Assembly: GCA_034401795.1 (NCBI GenBank)
Contig: CM067369.1
Coordinates: 188,130,742 to 188,194,741, forward strand
DNA length: 64,000 nucleotides
Source of the DNA: Chaetoderma sp. LZ-2023a
Taxonomy: Eukaryota; Mollusca; Caudofoveata; Chaetodermatida; Chaetodermatidae
Direction: 5' to 3'
Under the pieces are notes generated by a model, which had not been told where the DNA came from, ran no database searches, and worked only from the letters and a program-made list of their open reading frames with translations. A program made the translations under genes and the position numbers. The stretch's first letter is position 1, and the number at the start of each line of letters is the position of its first letter. Positions 23,999-36,399 of this stretch are shown here, piece after piece.

Positions 23999-24329
23999 TT
24001 CAAATAATGTTAAGAATTTGTCATAGGCCCCTGAGGATCTTGAACTGATGAAATCTGCAACTTGATTGTTTTCGGGTTCAATATTTCGTACAGTATGCGA
24101 AGCAGGAACGCCGATTCTACGAGTTTAAAAACGTTGTGAAACCTTTTCTCTATGGAACGCACTCCTGCATTCACGCCATAATAAGGATATTATGTGATTT
24201 CAGAAGCTTCATTACTCTGTAACAGCCTCAATCGCAATGTCTGGTTTGGCAATGAAAGGGCCGATACCAATAAGGTGTTTGCCTGTATGGATATGACTAC
24301 CGTGATGGGAGGGTAATAACGCGATTGTC

Positions 24330-25130
24330 CGTACTCTATTGGGATTGGAAGGTAATATAGTGATTGCCCGTATTCTATTGGGATTTGAGGGTAATAGAGT
24401 GATTGCCCGTACTCTATTGGGATTGAAGGGTAATAGAGGGATTGCACGTACTCTATTGGATTGAAGGGTAATAGAGTGATTGCCTCTCTCCACCCAGGAG
24501 TATAAATGGGTACTAGTGTAAAAGATTGGGATTGAAGGGTAATAGAGTGATTGCCCGTACTCTAATTGGATAGGAGGGCAATAGAGTGAAGGTCCGTACT
24601 ACATTGGGATTGGAGGGTGATAGCGTGATTGTCCGTCCTATACAGGGATTGGAGGGTAATAGTGCGATTGTCCGTACTATAGTGGGATTGGATGGTAATC
24701 GTGTGTTTGTCCGTACCATACAGGGATTGGAGGGTAATCGTGTGTTTGTCTGTACCATACAGGGATTGGAGGGTAATCGTGTGTTTGTCCGTACCATACA
24801 GGGATTGGATGGTAATCGTGTGTTTGTCCGTACCATACAGGGATTGGAGGGTAATCGTGTGTTTGTCCGTACCATACAGGGATTGGAGGGTAATCGTGTG
24901 TTTGATCGTACCATACATGGATTGGAGGGTAATCGTGTGTTTGTCCATACCATACAGGGATTGGAGGGTAATTGTGTGTTTGTCCGTACCATACAGTGAT
25001 TGGAGGGTAATTGTGTGTTTGTCCGTATCATACAGGGATTGGAGGGTAATCGTGTGTTTGTCCATGCTATGCTGGGATTGGATGGTAACAGCATGTTTGA
25101 CTGTACTTTATTTGGATTGGATCGTGTTTG
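24330..25130. repeat. 39-bp minisatellite, about 20 units
   Basis: The consensus begins GGGATTGGAGGGTAATCGTG and ends GTCCGTACCATACA. An upstream block (24330-24620) has a diverged unit with GTAATAGAGTGATTGCCCGT; the downstream block is more uniform. A 45-bp SINE-2 fragment interrupts it at about 24482-24530. Because 39 is divisible by three, several frames stay open on both strands as 13-residue repeats, which I do not take as coding. Confidence 0.9.
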
Positions 25131-25171
25131 GTTGTAGGTCTATTCTGCTTGGAGTGGAGTGTACAGCCAAT

Positions 25172-25370
25172 GAAGTTATTGGTTTGATTGGCGTCTCTCG
25201 AGTCCCTGATTCCAGGTCTCATTCGCGCCATATTTAGGCTGGTTTTTATTTCAGTCTATTATTGCTAAATTCCCCATCTTTTACACTAGTACCCATTTAT
25301 ACTCCTGGGTGGAGAGAGGCAATGAGTGACGGAAATCTCCCGTGTTTCCTACGAGAGCGAGAAAGTGGAG
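25172..25370 (-). mobile_element. SINE-2 copy, body without head
   Basis: Reverse-strand match to the SINE-2 body: GAGTATAAATGGGTAC, TGAAATAAA.ACCAGCCTA, and GGAATCAGGGACTCGA. Confidence 0.7.
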
Positions 25371-25669
25371 TGTACCATAATATCCTGCTTGGTTGTACTC
25401 TTCTGTGATTGGAGCGTAATATCGTGCTTGGCAGCAGCCTACATTGCTTTGTTTGGAGGGGAATGTCAGGGTTTATTCTCCAATGGAATTAGATGCCCAC
25501 CACCCCCTCCCCCGTCCGCACGCACCGGATAACTTTGTGTAGGGTCTAAACGCGTTGTAATTATATGACCGCTGCCTCCTTGATTGATTAAAGATAATGG
25601 CTCCAATGAGCAATGGGCAGACGTCGGCAAACGTCACTCATGGTGCCTTACCCTTCTAGCACACAAGCC

Positions 25670-25795
25670 GATCTTGAGAAATGTTCATTTGCAGACCAGG
25701 AGAAGATTATTTTGACAATTTACCTCTAGGATGACTGACCCGATAACCGGACCAGTCATTCAAGTGCTAAGTTTTCAAAATAATCTCATGATTAT
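25670..25795. mobile_element. MITE-T fragment
   Basis: Keeps only the inner palindrome (CCCGATAACCGGACCAGTCATT, broken at the centre) and the flanking AGACCAGGAGAAGATTATTT. Confidence 0.6.
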
Positions 25796-25799
25796 TATT

Positions 25800-26635
25800 A
25801 CATGTACACTACATATGCACGCGGGCAGGCAGACACGCTCGCACGCTCACATGCGGATAGATAGGTACTGAGTAGACAGGCAGACATGCAGAGATACGGA
25901 TAAACATGTGTGTACAGTGGTGAACGCATCAGTAGACGCGTGCACATATGCACTCATTCACCCACGCATGCACGTGCTAGCAAATGGGTAATACCGAAAA
26001 CCTCATTAATTAAACCGCATTATATGTGTCGGCGCATCAGCAATAAATCCCCATAATAGGCCCGTACACTGCTCTCCATTTACGGAGCCTCGTTTTATCG
26101 TTTTAATGCAATACCAGTTTGAAAGATGGGAATGAGGGGAAGGGTGAGTGGGTGGGTGGGGTTGGGAGATGTCTACAGAAAAACCCATCGTTGCTGAAAA
26201 AGGTTGCTGAAAACCGTTTCTGGGTGTATCAATTTAGAACAATGGGCGTCAACCTCTCTAGAATATCGAAAGCAACTGATTATCAGACAGCTGCAGTTGA
26301 GGAGTAAACGTTTCGTTTGTCCGTGTATCAGTCGCGCCGATGTGAATCGATTCTGCTACACGATTGGCCGATTTGTCTACACGTAAATGAAAATGTCTGC
26401 TGATGTGTCTGTTTGGAGAGATTGATGACCCTTACTCAGGCCTGGTCGGCCTGAAGCAAAGACAGTGATAGTTTATGCATACTCGGTAGCTAATTCCCAG
26501 GATCTGTAGCATCGTTATCGACGAAGGCGAGTCAAGTACTCGTAATGGGATTACAGAAGCTTGTTTGACACAGGAAGCTGACATGCTCTACATAGCACCA
26601 GTGCGATTATTTGAACTATACCTTTCACAATGAAG
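25800..26635. other. Unassigned sequence
   Basis: A degenerate GGCAGGCAGACA / CACGCTCGCACGCTCAC patch lies at 25815-25960. No exon recognised. Confidence 0.4.
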
Positions 26636-26708
26636 TTTACTGGGCCGGTATCGGACCAATACCGGGCTAATATGGCCCGGTATTGGCCCCGTACCGACGC
26701 CGTAACAT
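26636..26708. mobile_element. Family G element
   Basis: TTACTGGGCCGGTATCGGACC and GGTATTGGCCCCGTACC style words form an imperfect palindrome. Confidence 0.6.
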
Positions 26709-27017
26709 ATAAAGCCATTGAAAAGAACATTTACTGTATTTGGGCATATTTCTAGCTTTGAGTAGGCTACGATATTAAAACTTTGAACAGTGGGCGTTGG
26801 TGATACCTTGTGTGACTGCACCACACTCACCCCCTCCCCCACCTAACCAAAACGTGGGCGTTACTTATACACCTCCCACCATACGGGATTTACGCCCCTG
26901 GCTTCAGCATTATATTATATGCCACTAATAACGCATCACAACAACTGTCACTATTTAAAGATATTAACTTTGCTTTCCAAGGCACTTTCAGTTCTCACCA
27001 AGCACATTCATACATAT

Positions 27018-27215
27018 CCAGACCGGTACGGTATAGCTCAGAAATAAGTTAAAATGTTTCCAAAATAACAACAGAAACGTTTTAGTTAGTAAGAAATGGT
27101 CTGTTGAATAAGCAATGTCTTCCAATCCAATTATGTTCAAGATAGGGAACAGTATGATTTTTCTTTGTTTTAGAAAGAAACTAAGTAATTTCTGAACTGT
27201 ACTGTACAAAGCACC
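27018..27215. mobile_element. MITE-B, left arm of the core deleted
   Basis: Outer segments and the right half (GCAATGTCTTCCAATCCAAT) are present. The left core arm is missing after TCTGTTGAATA. Confidence 0.65.
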
Positions 27216-27282
27216 GTACAGAACAAACACTTGTTAAGAGTTTTGAGTTATGAAATGTCAAATACTGGCAGTAACATGCAAG

Positions 27283-27552
27283 AAGAAGTTATTGGTTTGA
27301 TTGGCGCTTATCGAGTCCCTGATTCCATGTCGCAATCACGTTGTATCTAGGCTGGTTTTAGTTCAGTCTATTATTGGCAACTTCCCCAGCTTTTACAGTG
27401 ATACCCAATGGTACCCACTCTGGTGGAGAGATGCAAAGGAGCGGAGGAGATTGCCCAGGTTTCCAACGACGGCGAGATAGTGCATAGCATCAGGCGCGAT
27501 CCAGGTTCTCCGGTTAAGTAGTCCTGGGTGCGAGCCACTACACCAAGCCGAC
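27283..27552 (-). mobile_element. SINE-2, full-length with tRNA-like head
   Basis: Read on the reverse strand: an A-box-like CTTGGTGTAGTGG (27536-27547 region), a B-box-like TGGATCGCGCC (27494-27504), then the SINE-2 body ending GATTGGCGC... complement near 27283. Pol III promoter spacing fits a tRNA-derived SINE. Confidence 0.7.
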
Positions 27553-27964
27553 GCCTCCTGAACATGCACAGTCCATTATAGTGATTTAAAACACATATAC
27601 GATTTATCGATTGTCCCGTAACCACATAAACGTTTTGGTTACCCATTGATTTCTAGAGGGCGTGTAATATTTAGGTTTCATGATACTACATGTATTTCAA
27701 TCATCCAATCATAAATGTGCTACACGTTCATAATGTCCTTGTGAAAATCGTCTTAGCCTTGTTCGCGCATCACTAATCTTCTTTCCTAACAAAGCTGGAT
27801 TTATCTATTTGAGCACCGTGCACTGTTAACAAATGCAGATGACATAATCACCTGGCGACATGCGCTAACAGGTTGTTTGTTGGGTTTGATCACAATAAAA
27901 TACGATTTTGTCCGCGACGGAATAAATTTCTTTTGTCAGGTAGCTCTTTGCAAAGCAGTTTGTA
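27553..27964. other. Unassigned sequence
   Basis: No repeat or exon recognised. Confidence 0.4.
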
Positions 27965-28125
27965 ATGAATTACGTCAGACGTACGTTGACGTCACAATCA
28001 ATTAGGTCATGAATGGCGTATCTAAATCCGCCATAAACACTTAATAATCCGTCAAGTTGTATGAATTGTAGGTCTACTATTTACTACACATTCTGCTGAA
28101 TATTTTGAAACTAATTCGACTGGTC
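27965..28125. mobile_element. MITE-A, left-module fragment
   Basis: TGACGTCA at 27987-27994, then the left arm TGCTGAATATTTTGAAACTA without its partner. Confidence 0.6.
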
Positions 28126-28705
28126 GCTATATGCTTAGTTAGAGCTGTGTGTGACATACTTAAAGTGGATTCATACATTACTTAATATTTCTACCAGCAA
28201 AATTGAAGGGTTCATTTCGGGATGGGGAAAATGCGAAGTAGGCCAGATGCGAAGACACACCCCATCCCGCCCCACCCCACCCCGTACCCTCTCCCCGTAG
28301 CCCCCTATCAACGTACCATTGTTATTCTAAAACATGCAAACAATTCTCTCATATACGTAGTCCACCAACCCAATAACCCAGTAGCTACAATGTTCGATAT
28401 AGTGGCCATTGTCGATATTCAACAGCATGAATATCAGCAAACACCATCACACCCACCCATCAGCCAAAACTCTTAATTTTACCCACCAGTGTTACCGTTG
28501 ATCGCGCTGTCAGTTAATTAGATGGTACAGACAACGTGTAGTCCAATTTTCTTGGAAATTGAACACATCCTAATTAGGGAGCCAGTTTATTTGGCCGGAA
28601 CTGCATCACTTAATGTACAATGTGACAAATGATTCTCGTTAGTCCTGATCCGGTGTCCGACTTCACCATAGCTGAATTCTGTCTTATGTGACTATCTTAG
28701 CCTGA
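28126..28705. other. Unassigned sequence with a (CCCCA)n-like patch
   Basis: 28260-28300 is rich in CCCCACCC. Otherwise no family recognised. Confidence 0.4.
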
Positions 28706-28790
28706 CAACGTAACTTACTGGGCCGATTCCGGCACGATACTAAGCCGATGCTGAACGTATCGGCCCAGCATCGGCCCACTAAACTGTGAT
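28706..28790. mobile_element. Family G element, diverged
   Basis: TTACTGGGCCGATTCCGGC at the left and CATCGGCCCACTAA at the right, with GCCGATGCTGAACGTATCGGC inside. Confidence 0.5.
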
Positions 28791-29151
28791 ATCTGAGTGG
28801 GATATCAACAAAACGTGGTCTCTCAAGACGGGTGTCTTTTAATACAGGTGAAATCTCAGGGAAAGGCTCTTGAGACGATTTGAGTGAATCCGTCACCATC
28901 CCCTCCACTCCAGCCACCCGCGCTTGATTAGACAATGGGGTGATCGGTAAATCACTGCGCGTGACTAATTCAATGAAATTCAATTTGGTTTACAGTCGCT
29001 GACCGCAGAAATGAGACGGTCAAGCAGGACGGACAATGGCTAGTTTTCCTGCCAATTGACCACAATTGGCGGTGGTCACTGCGTACGGGTGTCGATGACG
29101 ATGCAATTATCAAGGAATGTGTGGAGATTTTGAACGGCTAGGCTGATCGTA

Positions 29152-29415
29152 ATGGACCTTTCCATTTCATCCATCAATAATATGACGTCATAATCAACTA
29201 CACCTCGTGTAGAATGACATCATAATGAATGACGTCATTATGACGTCATGAATGGCGTAGATAACGAACGCATATTTGAAGACAGTTTACCTGTATGGTT
29301 TTCAGGAAATTGATAATTATGGCATTCGGGGATCGATCAATCCCAACACGGCGAAGTGTGGATGGAGCTTAGCTAGAGGTGTGCGGGGCATAGCTAAAAC
29401 CGCTACGGTCCATTC
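29152..29415. mobile_element. MITE-A, both outer ends intact, core deleted
   Basis: ATGGACCTTTCC at the left and GGTCCAT at the right are inverted. Three TGACGTCA palindromes (29183-29190, 29230-29237, 29241-29248). The fold-back core is missing, so the outer ends rather than the core probably define the mobile unit. Confidence 0.7.
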
Positions 29416-29666
29416 AGTCAATATAACAGGAAATTTGACAATGTCATAAAGGAATATCAGTATATATAAACTTGTAATTGTTAAAGACTTCCGAATTATG
29501 CAGGATTTAAAGGCATCCGAAGTATTCACGTTTCAACCTTTCACCGCTATACTATGACGAAATTCGTGCTTGTGCCGGTTTTATTTACACAAATTCATGC
29601 AAAGACATGCTTTTCTTGCTTAGGCAACATCGACGCAATCGCAATGAAGAACATGTTCCATGTGTT

Positions 29667-29772
29667 CCTGATAAATCAGGGGCCGGTATTGGACCAAATA
29701 CCGGGTCAATACGGCCCAAATATCGGGCCGTACTAGCTTGGTATTTGGTTCAATACCGGCCCACTAACCTAT
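29667..29772. mobile_element. Family G element
   Basis: GGGGCCGGTATTGGACC and GGTTCAATACCGGCCC are inverted around further copies of ATACCGGG and CGGGCCGTA. Confidence 0.65.
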
Positions 29773-30204
29773 ATAGATAGTTTCTGCAAGGTGTGCATCT
29801 GAGAGCTTAACCATTCTTTATAGAGATTTACTGGCAAATACCGCGGGTAAATTTGAATGACCACAGTCTGATTGTCACCGATCGCTAAAGTGCAGGCTGG
29901 CTGCCAGCGACAGAATATAGCTATTTATGGTCACGCCTATACATTCCTCAGTCAATTCGTAAACAAGCCCAACAGCAGCATTCAAAAAACATATAACGCA
30001 GTTCACAGGTTGAAACCTGGACTTACTACGTGCGAACGATAGGCCGCTTAACAATGATTTTCACTTGATAATTGTCCATCCATATCGCCTTGTTTATTTA
30101 CCTCAGGAGAAAAGCTACGACTTCTGATGTTGAGCACGCTTTGAAGGCGTTACCGCGCGTGCTTCCTGAATGACGGCGTACAACAAATGACACCTGTACA
30201 ATCA
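29773..30204. other. Unassigned sequence
   Basis: No repeat or exon recognised. Confidence 0.4.
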
Positions 30205-30578
30205 ATGGACCTTTCCATAGTAATGACATCATATGACATCATAGTTAGCTAAGCCGCGTATAGGATGACGTCATAATCATTACGTCATAAATGATTCTAT
30301 ACGGTGCCGTGAATAATGTCTTTAACTCTTAATAGCCCGACACATGTCTCTATTATTTAACAAACATGCTGTTGAATATTTTGAAACTAATTTGACTGGG
30401 TGCTCTGGCAGCAACAGCGCCCAGTCAAATTAGTTTCAAAATATTCAACAGCTTTAAAACGTGTATGGTTTTCTGGAAATTGATAGTCAATGAGTTCAGA
30501 GATCGGTCGATCTCAACACGATCGAGGTGTGGGCGGAGATTAGCTAGAGATGGGCGGGGTATGGCTAAAAATGGAGAA
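30205..30578. mobile_element. MITE-A, near full-length, very regular core
   Basis: Starts ATGGACCTTTCC. TGACGTCA at 30266-30273. The core GTTGAATATTTTGAAACTAA is perfectly inverted at 30431-30450. Ends in GGGCGGGGTATGGCTAAAAA. Confidence 0.8.
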
Positions 30579-31216
30579 AACACTATTGTGTGTGACAACT
30601 GGACAGTGGACACTTGGCTAGATTCCACTCTTTCATCATACTTATTTCATACATGCAATACTTACTATGCACGCCATACAGTAGTTAAAATATCTTGATT
30701 TATTTTAAAACTATTTGACTGGAAATCTGTCAAAGTACATTAAAATTATTCACTTAGCGTCGTATTTAACAGAGGCTCGGCTTTCGGAGAACTCGCGATG
30801 ACCAGGGTGTAGACAGTGGACAACAACAGAAGGCAAACATTAAATTAAAATATTGACTTCTCGGACAGTCGCTATTTGACTGCGTCTATTTGTTCAGACG
30901 TCCTTACGAAAACAAACAGGCGCCATTTACACACAGCTTGACCACAAGTAATGCCCGAACTAATTTTAATAAGATGATTAGTTTGCTCATGTATATAGCC
31001 TTAAAGGGATCCTATTCTCATCTGAAATGTTGTATTGCACTGATAGATTATGGTTTATTGATTCCGTATCATTCATATCCTGTCACATTCCCTTATCTGT
31101 ATCACAATTATCTGCTTTGTAACTTCGCGTAAATGTTGAACAGTGATCGCCACCATTTTGTCCCCTCTACCGATAGCGTTTGATGTCAATGCATTACATT
31201 TTTTAATATGCAATAA
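30579..31216. other. Unassigned sequence
   Basis: No exon or repeat family recognised. Confidence 0.4.
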
Positions 31217-31310
31217 GTATCTTGCTGAATATTTTGAAACTAATTTGAAAGGCAGAACAACTTCCAGTCAAATTAGTTTCAAAATATTCAACTGCTTACC
31301 TGTATGGTGC
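31217..31310. mobile_element. MITE-A core, shortened centre
   Basis: CTGAATATTTTGAAACTAAT and ATTAGTTTCAAAATATTCAA flank a reduced GGCAGAACAACTTCC loop. Confidence 0.7.
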
Positions 31311-31527
31311 TCTTTTATACCACATTGTCAAGCTTTAGATGGCACCTCTATGACTGACCGCGTATACCGAGGCAGATACGCTTTTTTCTGATTGGTTGAA
31401 AACTAAATTATGACAGCCATCATAAGCTGTAGAAATGTATCAACATTTAGGGGGTGGGGGGATTTGAGGGGAGGGGAACGTACCCCCAGTACACCCCTGG
31501 ATCCGCCACTGACTTTGACCTAAAACT

Positions 31528-31529
31528 GG

Positions 31530-31576
<47 letters not shown>

Positions 31577-31634
31577 ACAGGCGTGTAGTCAGACATACGT
31601 ACAGACAGACAGACAGACAGACATACAGGCAGGA

Positions 31635-31684
<50 letters not shown>
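31528..31684. repeat. (CAGG)n and (CAGA)n microsatellite
   Basis: Two (CAGG)n blocks (31528-31577, 31629-31684) around a CAGA-rich centre. Cysteine/leucine/proline frames on the reverse strand are artefacts. Confidence 0.95.
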
Positions 31685-32286
31685 AAACAATACTCACGCC
31701 GGCATTCGCTGCCGTGAATAATGAAAAATGAAAGAATTCTCGTGTCTCCCCCATCCATTATTTTCGATGAACTTTGACCTTTTTCCTCCGTACCTTAAGT
31801 TATTGCGTCGAACAGACAGATAGACACACAGACACGCAGGCAGACAATCCGATTACAATAGTATACTGACCGTTCGTGAGGAAACTAATTGGCCCTAGGC
31901 GGCAGCCTTATAAATAAGAGAAGTTGTTAATGTGTGTCATTTAGGGGTGAATTGGCAAATAACTGCTGGTCTGGTCAATTTGACCATGAATAATCGGAGT
32001 GACCACTGACCCGATCACATAGATGAGGAACAGGTGATAGGCTGTCACTATTGGCTATTTACTATTGGCTATTTACTGTCACTACATTTATGACCGTGAT
32101 AAATACACGTGCTGTATCGATCTCCTATTAAGATCACTAAATATTTTTATAAATTATTCCCATTTTCATTCCGAAATTAATACAACTGGTCTCAATGATT
32201 GTAAAGGCGCATCTATGCCGAATACAACGCTGGCGGATGAAGCAGTGTAACTTTCTCCTCATCCTCGTCCACCATATCCTGCTACT
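31685..32286. other. Unassigned sequence
   Basis: CAGACAG-type words at 31812-31850, otherwise no family recognised. Confidence 0.4.
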
Positions 32287-32432
32287 ACTCCTCCTTGCCC
32301 CCCCCCCCCCCCCCTCCTCCTCATCCTCCTCTGCATACCCCTCCTCCTCGTCCTCCTTATCTCCTTCTCCTCCTCCCCTACACCTCACTCCCCCCTCCCT
32401 CCTGCTCCTCTGACCCCCACCCCCCCCCCCTC
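32287..32432. repeat. Polypyrimidine tract
   Basis: C runs and CCTCCT words with very few purines. Mirror-like pyrimidine tracts can form triplex DNA. Confidence 0.85.
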
Positions 32433-32689
32433 TATATATTAAAATCTCGGACATGTAATACATCTGTGAACCATTGTGGTCATCGATAGCAGCACTGGGT
32501 GTGGTCATATCTCGCAGCACTACAGCTGCTGCCATTGTCATTGTCATGGTTACTAAGCGAGAGAAAATAACAATTAAAGAAGCATTAGCTTCCTAATTGT
32601 TAACATTGTATTATGCTTTGTATGCAATTGTAGCCACACAGGCAGTATCAATGCATGTTAGCAGGCGGATTGGCGAGTGTTGGCGCGTG

Positions 32690-32788
32690 GTGGTGGGGGG
32701 GGGGGGCGGTGGTGAGGCAGGGGTGGTGGTGGGGGGGGGGGGGGGTTGTGGCGATCATGGGTGTGTGTGTGTGTGTGTGTGTGTGTGT
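32690..32788. repeat. G-rich tract and (GT)n microsatellite
   Basis: G runs with GGTGGT words to 32745, then about 14 GT units from 32760. Confidence 0.9.
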
Positions 32789-33039
32789 TGAAAGGTTGCT
32801 TGAGAAAAGGCTATCAATTCTTCATTAAATATTGAGTCGACGCATATAGTACACAGATCACTCCATTTAGTCAATGCTACCAAAACTGGCGGATTGATTT
32901 TGCACGAATTAACGCTTAATACGAAATTAATGAAGGCTAAATTCTGAATCATATGCATTATAATATAACCTCCATTATATTCCATTTGCTGGACCCAATG
33001 GCCAAACTGTGTTAGAAAAGAGGGGTCCGATCTGTTGCT

Positions 33040-33265
33040 CAAATGTATGACGTAGTAATTAATTATGTTACACGTAGGCCGATGTCACAATCATAATGAC
33101 CTATTACAGGCCATCAGCTTACGTATATGGTTATCTTGAAATTAGGATTCTGGGAATTCAGGGCCCAAATTATATAAATCGATTTCAACACGCGCAAAAC
33201 GTCGCGGAGCTTAGCTAGAAATGGGCGCGGCTAAGCTAGAAATGGATCCCTCCTATTGTATGAAT
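33040..33265. mobile_element. MITE-A, core-less fragment
   Basis: Degraded CRE-like words at the left and the CGGAGCTTAGCTAGAAATGG end at the right. Confidence 0.55.
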
Positions 33266-34199
33266 TTTGACAGCAATAACCATTGGGTATGTCGAACATA
33301 CATCGTCTTCAAATTGAGATGAAGAATGCAAATAGGTTAGGAATACATACTAGACTGAGTCACCACCCGTCTTAAAGAATCATAATCTTGTGGCACCAAA
33401 ATCATGCCCATAGGCGTGGTCACGTGACTGTGTATATTGCAAGGTTCCATATCTTCGTTGACAACATTCTATGTACAGAGACTAAAGAGCAACACAAAAT
33501 GTACACCCGTTTAAGAGAAATCTGTTTTCCGATGCTCGTTTGCTCAGTTGATGCACAAATAGCCTGAGCTTCCACATTGCCCGCCTATGTCGGCATGCTT
33601 CTAACGATTAATCAACCAGCGACTCGCCACAGTTGAAAACTCATTATGAAAAATGGCTCATCTCCAATACTGGTTAATGTCCCTCATCAACGATTGCGAC
33701 CCTTCACGTGAAAATGACATATTGTTGTAACCCCCTGGGTATTGCAGAGCTCTATATCTGGACAATACGTCGTGAATGTTGCCGATGGATCAGCGCGTAT
33801 GGCTTCTTGCGTTATAAGTTATCCGTGACTAGCTGGTGTAACTGGACTACGTAAGTAGAGTGTACTTGGGTTTTGACCATACCATGCCGTATTATGGCTT
33901 TGGTAGGGTTAGTAATCCACTCTCGGCCCATGGTCAAGCCAAGACCGAGAGAGGGTTAACAACGGACACGCGACTATCCGCTTCACCCACCCACCCACCC
34001 GCAGCTCGTGGTGGAGGAGGAAGTCGAAGAACGCCAAACACATATTGGAGTCTGCAAAATGCACCATGACGCATGTGCATGCAGATGTCTGTGTTTAGTC
34101 AATGTATAATTTTAATTATATCGACCTAAGGAAGGAGATGATATGAAAGACATAACATCCGAACAAAGTTACAATTTCTTAGGTTTTTTGTGTCCTAGT
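33266..34199. other. Unassigned sequence
   Basis: A 69-codon open frame (33860) has no recognisable motif or splice support. Confidence 0.4.
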
Positions 34200-34382
34200 G
34201 GCAATCCTCTTCACTCCTCTGTGCCTCTCTCCACTCAGGAGTATAAATGGGTACCAGCTAAAAGCTGCATGGGGAAGTTACCAACAACAGACTGAAATAA
34301 AACCAGCCTAGAATGGCGTGAATGGGACCTGGAATCAGGGACTAGATAGACGCCAACCAAACCAATACCTTCTTGAAATAAA

Positions 34383-34668
34383 GGAGGACGGGGTAGTTCA
34401 GTTGGTAACGAGCAGAGCTGTGAAACCGGCGACCCTGGATCACCTCTCTGTTCGGCCAACTGGTGATCGCTGGAAACATAGGCACTCTTCTTCACTCCTC
34501 GTCGCCTCTCTCTACACAGGAGTATAAATGGGCACCAGTGTAAAAGTTGGGGAAGTTACCAATAACAGACTGAAATAAAGCCAGCAGAATAGATTGGGTG
34601 TGAATGGAACCTGGAATCAGGGACTCGATTAACGCTAACCAAACCAGTTACTTCTTTTGATATAAAGG
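34383..34668 (+). mobile_element. SINE-2 copy with alternative tRNA-like head
   Basis: The head GGGTAGTTCAGTTGGTAACG resembles a tRNA A box and D arm, and differs from the GGTGTAGTGG head of other copies. The body is standard. This suggests recruitment of a second tRNA-like head or a head subfamily. Confidence 0.6.
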
Positions 34669-34969
34669 AGGTGGCGAGGCGGCGGCTCGATGTAGTTGAC
34701 CCAACACTACTTAACCTGAGAATCCCGTTCTTATGAGAACGCGATTCATGCCTGAGCTGAGTACTATCTCGCCATCATTGGACACATGGCTAATGTCCAT
34801 CGCTCCTTGCCTCTTTCCACCCAAGAGTATAAAGAGTATACCATTGTAAAAGCTGGAGAAGTTACCAATAATAGACTGAAATAAAACCAGCCTAGACATG
34901 GTGTAAATGGGACCCGGAATCAGGGACTCGATAGACGCCAATCAAACAAGTAACTTCTTCTAAACAATA

Positions 34970-35980
34970 GGCCCAAGGAGCCTGTATCGCTCACCTGTAA
35001 TTATTGGCCACTGGCACAACCGAACAAAATGAGACGACAACTGAAAAAATTGACCAATCTAATTTCTGTGAAGAAGGTTGAGCCAAGATTTATTAAAATT
35101 GGGCCAGCGGTTAATAAGTAGTCTTCTTATGATTTTCTCACAAATGTGCAAAAGATACAAGATGTCCGCCAAAAACGCTAAATTTTAATTTATTCATGGC
35201 GGACATGGATGGCGGCTTGATCCGTTCAGCGGATCTGGAAAAGTTATTTTCGCGAAAACTAGGTCATCCAATAAGCATTTGGCCAATCAAGTTCCCTTGA
35301 AGAAACGTGGTTCAGCTCTTGCCATAGATATTTCCTGAAGTTTGCATCAATCCCCCAAGCAATTTCGGAGAAGATTTCTAAAGACGTGTCCAAAAATCGG
35401 CAAAATTGGCCGATTTACTTTCTTTGAACAAACTTGGATCCCTATAGCCTAATGGTGCTTCCTGTCAAAATCATGCCCATTGGTTCTCGGGAAAAAGACA
35501 TTTTAAATTTCCGTTTGCTTTAGTATGGTAGTTTCTGGCGGGAAAATGATCCAAGATGACCGCCAAACCGTTTATCTGACATTTTCGAAAATGGCAAATT
35601 TTAAGCCAGAATAACCAAAAACCTATATAAAACTAATATCGGCTCCAAAATCCATCAAATAAAAATGTCCAATATGGCCGCCAAACATGCTACATTTTGA
35701 TTGGTCCATGGTGGCCATGTTGTTTTGCGAATCAACGTCCCTTGAACAAACCTTAATGGCCCTTAGTCCCTAATCTAATCTACCAAATTTTTTCCCGATC
35801 TGTTCAGCGGTTCTGGAGAAGCCCAATATAATTTAAATCGGCCCAGTGGTTCTTGAGGTGAATTAGTTTAAAGGAAAAGTTGACGGACGACGGAAGGACG
35901 GTCGGCGGACGACGGACGGACACACGACGGACGGTCGCCACGGCATAAGGTCGCTTGGCCTTTCAGGTCATGTGAGCTGA
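34970..35980. mobile_element. 1-kb dispersed repeat of mollusc-like type
   Basis: Begins GGCCCAAGGAGCCTGTATCG with GCTCACCTG, ends in tandem GACGGACGACGG words, GGCATAAGG and CATGTGAGCTGAAAAGG. The interior repeats AAGATG.CCGCCAAA, and GATGTCCGCCA recurs inverted. It has no open frame and is inserted inside the SINE-2 cluster. Similarity to lophotrochozoan repeats is from memory. Confidence 0.6.
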
Positions 35981-36399
35981 AAAGGAAGGGAGGCGGCGGC
36001 TAATGGTAACGGATAGCACTCGTGATTACTTAACCGAGGAACCTGGATCGCGCCTGAGCTGTGTACGATCTCTCCGTCGATGAAAACATGGGCAAACGCC
36101 TTCGCTCATTGCCTTTCTCTATCCACCCAGGAGTATAATAAATAGGCACCAGTGTAAAAGCTAGCAGGAGAAACTGGTTTGCACCTAAGCTGTGCGCTAT
36201 CTCACCATCGTTGGAAACATGGGCAATCTAGTTCTCTCTGCGCCGCTCTCCACCCAGAAGTATCAATGGGTACCAATGCAAAGACTGGGGAAGTTACCGA
36301 TAATAGACTGAAATAAACCAGCCTAGTTATGGCATGAATGGGACCTGGAATCAGGGACCCATAAGACGCCAATCAAACCAATAACTTCTGTAGAAAAAA

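Noticed and set aside
24330..25130. CRISPR-like array
   Set aside because: Repeats are contiguous with no unique spacers, and the sequence is clearly eukaryotic.
24513..25237. Open frames of 137-193 codons with 13-residue repeats
   Set aside because: Several frames on both strands are open at once because the minisatellite unit is 39 bp. No start context or flanking domain.
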